Made by a program: the position numbers and the translations under genes. 64,000 bases of DNA, from the NCBI GenBank assembly GCA_013214025.1, contig JABSRN010000042.1:1-64000 (forward strand). Direction: 5' to 3'. How positions within the stretch are numbered: the stretch's first letter is position 1; every line of letters starts with the position of its first letter. The DNA is from Polyangiaceae bacterium. GTDB taxonomy: Bacteria; Myxococcota_A; Polyangia; Polyangiales; Polyangiaceae. The notes beneath the pieces were generated by a model. It saw only the letters and a program-made list of their open reading frames with translations. It was not told the DNA's origin and did no database searches. This document shows, piece after piece, positions 60,241-64,000 of the stretch.

Positions 60241-62033
60241 TACTCGTGACGAATCCCATCTACCGGGCGTAGCCGGCTCGCTGCAAGCGCCGGATATACG
60301 GTCGCTAGAACGGTAATTCCCAATGCGGCAACTGCCACCATGGCGTAGTCCCACTTGTTGACCTCAATGGGCAATCGATCGACGTAGTACACCTCCGGAT
60401 CGAGGCGCACGCCAAACTGCTCCAAGCCTTTGCAGAGTACCAGCGCGGTGATCACGCCAAAGAAGGTCCCGATGGCCCCGATCATGGTCCCCTCGACCAT
60501 AAATATCTCGAGCACATTTCGGTTCGACGCACCGAGGCTCTTGAGCACGGCGATCTCTTTGCTTTTCTCAGTGACCATCAAGAGAAGGGTACAGATGATG
60601 CAAAAGCTCGCGACCGCGATCGCCACGGATAAGATCAGGAAGGTAACAATCTTCTCTAGCTTGAGAGCCGCGAAGAGGCTCTTGTTCAGCTCTTTCCAGT
60701 CCCGAACTCGCAATGGTTTCGCGACGGCGGCGCTCAATCCAACACGCGCCTCCTCCAAATCCGCATCCGATACGATCTTCACGTCGATCTTGCTGACGTA
60801 GCCTTCCATATCGAGGAACTTCTGGGCCTCATCCAGCAACATATAGGCGTGGCTGGCATCGTATTCGTACATGCCGCTGTAGAAGATGCCCGCCACGCGA
60901 TAGCGGCTGGTACGCGGCAACACCCCTATGGGGCTCAGTTCGCCAAGGGGCGATACGAGCTTCACATCGTCGCCAACATAGACATGCAGCGATTTCGCAA
61001 GCTCGCGACCCAACACCACTCCAGGCAAAACGTCCTCGGGCATCATCGCGGCGCTCACGGCGTCATCGATGGGATCATGGCCGAACCAGCGCTTCGATGA
61101 CGGCCCTTTGAGATAGCGCTCGCCGCCGGGGCCCAGGCCGATCACGTCGTCTTCCTTGAGCTGCGTGAGCTTAATCGGATCCGTGAGGTATTCGAACTTG
61201 CCCACCTCGATGTTGGACACCAACTCGATGACCGATCCGATGGAGGTGGTCTCGATGCCCCGCACAAGTACACCGGCGGTATTGGAGTGACTCGAAGCCA
61301 TCGCTTCGCCTCCGACTACCGGCGTCGCAGCGAACACCTCGGGACGAGCTCGCAGCTTGATGAGCAGATCTTCCCAGTCCAAAAAGCCTAGCACTTCCGG
61401 AGTATCGATGGTGATGTGCGCGCTGTTACCTAGAATCTTGCGCTTCAGGTCGGCACCGAAGCCGCCCATGATCGAAACCACTGCGCACAGGGCGAAAGCG
61501 CTGACGCCCACCCCAGAGATGCTCAACAAGGAAATCACCGTCAGAAAGCCGCTCTTGGAGGCTCTCACGTGACGTCCAGCAACAAATCCGACGAAGCCCC
61601 AACGCTCCACCAGATTGAGAATCCGAGGTAGCAGGAGCGCCATGGATCCGAGAACGAGAACCGTGGCAGAAGCCGCCGCTCCGACTCGAACCACCTGATG
61701 CCAAAGCACGAAATAAGTGCCCTGGGGTTCGGGAAGGATCTTGGACCAATAGCCAAGGCCTAGCAGCCCAGCGAAGGACAACGAGGTAAAGGCGACAAGC
61801 AAGGTGTGTCGCCCCGCTTTCCCGAGCCGTCGCAGCCCACGATACACGCCGTAACCAAGCAACAGCACCACCGAGGCGATGACGCCAAGGCGGCCGCCAA
61901 CGCCTAGGTCAGTCCACATGACCGCCCAGCGAGACACGTCTTCTGTCCCGAGCTTTTTCGCGGCCTGAAACGCCAGTAACGTCCCAGGTGACGCACCGAC
62001 ACCCAACCAATTCGGCGAGTCGAGTAGGTTCAC
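60240..62033 (-). CDS. LolC/LolE-type permease with extra N-terminal membrane helices
   Basis: A 597-residue protein from GTG 62033, overlapping the lysS stop as GTGA. The FtsX-like core starts near residue 150 (AGRHVRASKSGFLTVISLLS, SIMGGFGADLKRKILGNSAH) and ends with LKSLGASNRNVLEIFMVEGT and three helices. Ahead of it are about 140 extra residues with helices such as RLGVIASVVLLLGYGVYRGL, absent from E. coli LolC/LolE. Only one permease is encoded, so a homodimer is likely. It transfers lipoproteins to the periplasmic carrier. Confidence 0.92.
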   Translation of the reverse strand: MNLLDSPNWLGVGASPGTLLAFQAAKKLGTEDVSRWAVMWTDLGVGGRLGVIASVVLLLGYGVYRGLRRLGKAGRHTLLVAFTSLSFAGLLGLGYWSKILPEPQGTYFVLWHQVVRVGAAASATVLVLGSMALLLPRILNLVERWGFVGFVAGRHVRASKSGFLTVISLLSISGVGVSAFALCAVVSIMGGFGADLKRKILGNSAHITIDTPEVLGFLDWEDLLIKLRARPEVFAATPVVGGEAMASSHSNTAGVLVRGIETTSIGSVIELVSNIEVGKFEYLTDPIKLTQLKEDDVIGLGPGGERYLKGPSSKRWFGHDPIDDAVSAAMMPEDVLPGVVLGRELAKSLHVYVGDDVKLVSPLGELSPIGVLPRTSRYRVAGIFYSGMYEYDASHAYMLLDEAQKFLDMEGYVSKIDVKIVSDADLEEARVGLSAAVAKPLRVRDWKELNKSLFAALKLEKIVTFLILSVAIAVASFCIICTLLLMVTEKSKEIAVLKSLGASNRNVLEIFMVEGTMIGAIGTFFGVITALVLCKGLEQFGVRLDPEVYYVDRLPIEVNKWDYAMVAVAALGITVLATVYPALAASRLRPVDGIRHE

Positions 62034-63775
62034 TTTTCACTTTCGGGGCGAAGCAGCGGAAAGGCTATCACATCGCGAATCGACGGCTGCCCCGTGAGAG
62101 TCATCGCCAAACGATCGATGCCCATGCCGAATCCTGCGGCCGGAGGCATACCGTGCTGGAGCGCGCGAACGTAGTCTTCGTCGTAGTCCATAGTTTCATC
62201 CGCGCCCTGGGCCTTGCGAGCGACCTGATCCTGGAATCGAGCGGCCTGGTCGTCGGGGTCGTTGAGTTCGCTGAAGGCGTTGCACAGCTCCCGCGTCTCG
62301 ACAAATAGCTCGAAGCGATCCGTTAGGCTGGGATCGGAGTCTTTACGACGGGCCAGAGGAGAAACCTCAGCCGGGTAGTCGATGACAAAGACCGGCACGC
62401 TCTTGGACCCATCCGCCGAACGATAGTCTTCCGCCAAGAAGGGCTCCGCTAGGTACTCGTAGGCAGCGAACACTCGATCGCCATCCCGGCCGCAGCCCGC
62501 TAGGCCCCGCCGGAAGTTGGTCCAGTCGATGGCACCGGAGCGCTCGTTGTGCTTCGCCCACTGCTTCACCAGAGCGTCCCCCGCTTCACGGTTTGGCGTC
62601 TCCCCGGCGGAAGCCGGCGATATTTTTATGGTGTCGAGCTGCGCCAACACGTCTTCGGGCAAGCCGGCTTTGACCGCTGCCCGAGCGATCGCCTCGTGCA
62701 TGGGCACCCGCGCGAAGGGCTCGTCGATAGTGAACTCTCTGGCCGCGACCCAGCCATCGTAGACATGTGCGAGGCCATCTTCTGTGAACCGAGCCTTCAA
62801 GAACTGGTCCGCGTGGCGGAACAGCTCTTCGGTCATCGGCATCAACGTCTCGTAGGTCGCGTAGGCTTGATAGAACTCAAGCATCGTAAACTCGGGATTG
62901 TGCCGAGTACTGATGCCTTCGTTGCGATAGCAACGGCCCACCTCGTACACCCGCTCGAAGCCGCCCACTAATAGACGCTTGAGATACAGCTCGGGCGCGA
63001 TGCGCAAGAACAGATTCAAGTCGAGGGCGTTGTGGTGCGTGTTGAACGGCTTGGCCGATGCTCCGCCTACCACCGAATGCAAAGTGGGGGTTTCGACCTC
63101 GAGGAACTGCCGGCGGTCTAAGTAATCGCGAACGCCCTGAATCAAGATCGAACGGGCGCGCAGGGCGAAAGCAACCTCAGGGTTGGCGACCAAATCGACG
63201 TAGCGACGCCGGTAGCGTAGTTCGACATCCGTTAGACCGTGCCATTTGTCAGGCAAGGGACGGATCGCCTTGCTCAACAAACGCAGCTGAGTCACCTGCA
63301 CACTCAACTCGCCGGTGCGTGTCACCATCACCGTGCCGCGGGCCTCGATGTGGTCCGCCATGTCGAGGGTCTCCAATACGGGGAAGTCATCGGCCAAGAT
63401 GTCCTTCTTGGCGAATAGCTGGATTTCCCCGCTGCCGTCCCGCAACTTCAGGAACGCCGCCTTGCCGAAACCGCGACGAGACATCATGCGCCCCAGTACG
63501 TGTACCGAATCGTCGCCAGCGAGACTCTGTACCTTGTCAGCGTCGTAACGCTCGCCCTCTTCTTCAGTCGCTTCGAGCTTGGCGCCCGCGAAACGCCTCC
63601 GCAGATCGATGATCCAAGAACGGTCAGCGGTGTCGACGTCGTTGGCAAAGGGGTTGTTGCCAGCGTCTAGAGACTTCTTCGCCTTCGCCCTTCGCGCGTC
63701 CATCAACCCCGCCTCGGTGGATTGGCTGTCTGAGTTGGCCTCGACGCCGCCCTGCTTGTTCTTTTTTGCGCTCAT
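62030..63775 (-). CDS. lysS: Lysyl-tRNA synthetase, class II
   Basis: A 581-residue enzyme. An OB-fold anticodon-binding domain lies N-terminal (VHVLGRMMSRRGFGKAAFLK). Class II motif 1 is near QFLEVETPTLHSVVGGA; motif 2 is YEVGRCYRNEGISTRHNPEF, then TMLEFYQAY; motif 3 is PPAAGFGMGIDRLAM. It charges tRNA-Lys. The N-terminus is longer and more charged than in E. coli. It is followed by the lol genes with overlapping stops and starts and is preceded by prfB, as in many Proteobacteria. Confidence 0.97.
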   Translation of the reverse strand: MSAKKNKQGGVEANSDSQSTEAGLMDARRAKAKKSLDAGNNPFANDVDTADRSWIIDLRRRFAGAKLEATEEEGERYDADKVQSLAGDDSVHVLGRMMSRRGFGKAAFLKLRDGSGEIQLFAKKDILADDFPVLETLDMADHIEARGTVMVTRTGELSVQVTQLRLLSKAIRPLPDKWHGLTDVELRYRRRYVDLVANPEVAFALRARSILIQGVRDYLDRRQFLEVETPTLHSVVGGASAKPFNTHHNALDLNLFLRIAPELYLKRLLVGGFERVYEVGRCYRNEGISTRHNPEFTMLEFYQAYATYETLMPMTEELFRHADQFLKARFTEDGLAHVYDGWVAAREFTIDEPFARVPMHEAIARAAVKAGLPEDVLAQLDTIKISPASAGETPNREAGDALVKQWAKHNERSGAIDWTNFRRGLAGCGRDGDRVFAAYEYLAEPFLAEDYRSADGSKSVPVFVIDYPAEVSPLARRKDSDPSLTDRFELFVETRELCNAFSELNDPDDQAARFQDQVARKAQGADETMDYDEDYVRALQHGMPPAAGFGMGIDRLAMTLTGQPSIRDVIAFPLLRPESEK

Positions 63776-63860
63776 GACACTCTTGTTGCGCGGTGTAACC
63801 TACGGGCCCAGGGCCGTCTACGCGGGGGCGAGACGGTGGAGCTGAAGCCTAGGGCCGCGG

Positions 63861-64000
63861 CTAATCTTGCTGCGTTTTCTCGCTATTCTTCATCAAAAAG
63901 GCTTCGATGAAGGCGTCCAAATCCCCGTCCAAAACAGCGTCGACCGCTCCGGTTTCATGCTCGGTTCGTAGGTCCTTGACGAGCTGGTAGGGGGCCAACA
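63861..64000 (-). CDS. prfB: Peptide chain release factor 2, C-terminal end (runs off the window)
   Basis: The last 45 codons of a gene that runs off the right edge: [20 protein letters not shown], then [18 protein letters not shown] and a charged tail, stop TAG at 63863-63861. HPYQxVKDLRTxxETGxxxx and VLDGDLDxFIEA are the C-terminal signature of RF2. The catalytic GGQ region and any programmed frameshift site lie outside the window. It is followed by lysS, 85 bases downstream. Confidence 0.92.
   Translation of the reverse strand, partial: LAPYQLVKDLRTEHETGAVDAVLDGDLDAFIEAFLMKNSEKTQQD

Overview
The window is GC-rich, densely coded DNA that looks like a chromosome segment of a Myxococcota (deltaproteobacterial) bacterium. 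The evidence is the mix of genes: a giant von Willebrand/C-type-lectin lipoprotein, Asp/Ala-rich lipoproteins, Ser/Thr kinases fused to FHA, AAA+ and TPR parts, two PilT-type ATPases, hybrid histidine kinases, a TonB-dependent receptor with its own TonB C-terminal domain, and a prfB-lysS-lolC/E-lolD cluster. I saw no tRNA, rRNA, CRISPR array, intact insertion sequence or phage. The genus cannot be told from sequence alone.

Layout. 1-13.8 kb: one lipoprotein gene of about 4,490 codons plus a partial downstream lipoprotein gene. 13.8-14.7 kb: a non-coding stretch holding a receiver-domain fragment. 14.7-21.7 kb: housekeeping and metabolic genes (TerB-like, glycosyltransferase, SDR, prfC, metallo-beta-lactamase fold, di-haem peroxidase). 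22.1-27.2 kb: two PilT-type ATPases and a GYF-domain membrane protein. 27.3-32.8 kb: an ACT-domain regulator, a PAS kinase coupled to a REC-HK-REC hybrid, and an HtrA-like protease. 33-35.2 kb: a frameshifted sulfatase-family membrane protein, a thioesterase and CrcB. 35.3-38.4 kb: an Omp85-type barrel and a partner. 38.5-43.8 kb: a kinase-FHA protein, a phosphoesterase, a K+ channel and an SNase. 43.8-48.1 kb: lipoproteins and a TonB-dependent receptor. 48.2-53.3 kb: xthA, HAD, a DUF1704-type peptidase and a membrane protein with a relic AAA+ domain. 53.4-59.4 kb: a giant kinase/ATPase, MoxR and AstA. 59.4-64 kb: the lolD, lolC/E, lysS, prfB operon.

Main discovery candidate. The giant lipoprotein (315-13784, minus) can be read as a set of nested C-type-lectin-like domains (CTLDs). 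After a vWA domain come 11 amino-terminal half-CTLDs, each stopping at the same point. Ten of them are followed by a complete CTLD. The protein then ends in exactly 11 tandem carboxy-terminal half-CTLDs of about 34 residues. The number of halves, and the places where the connecting strand (the EPN-type segment) occurs, fit a last-opened, first-closed nesting in which half-domain k is completed by closing half 12-k. The whole nest appears to be inserted in the vWA-associated module, whose tail reappears after the last closing half.

Other notable points: a probable CTG start for the 1,292-residue kinase; an 11-G homopolymer that frameshifts the sulfatase-family gene next to a perfect 14-bp hairpin; a membrane-tethered NtrC-like AAA+ relic without Walker A; a degenerate GGDEF-like tail on a kinase-FHA protein; and a receptor that carries a TonB C-terminal domain. 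All functions are inferred from sequence motifs read by eye; no database search was run.
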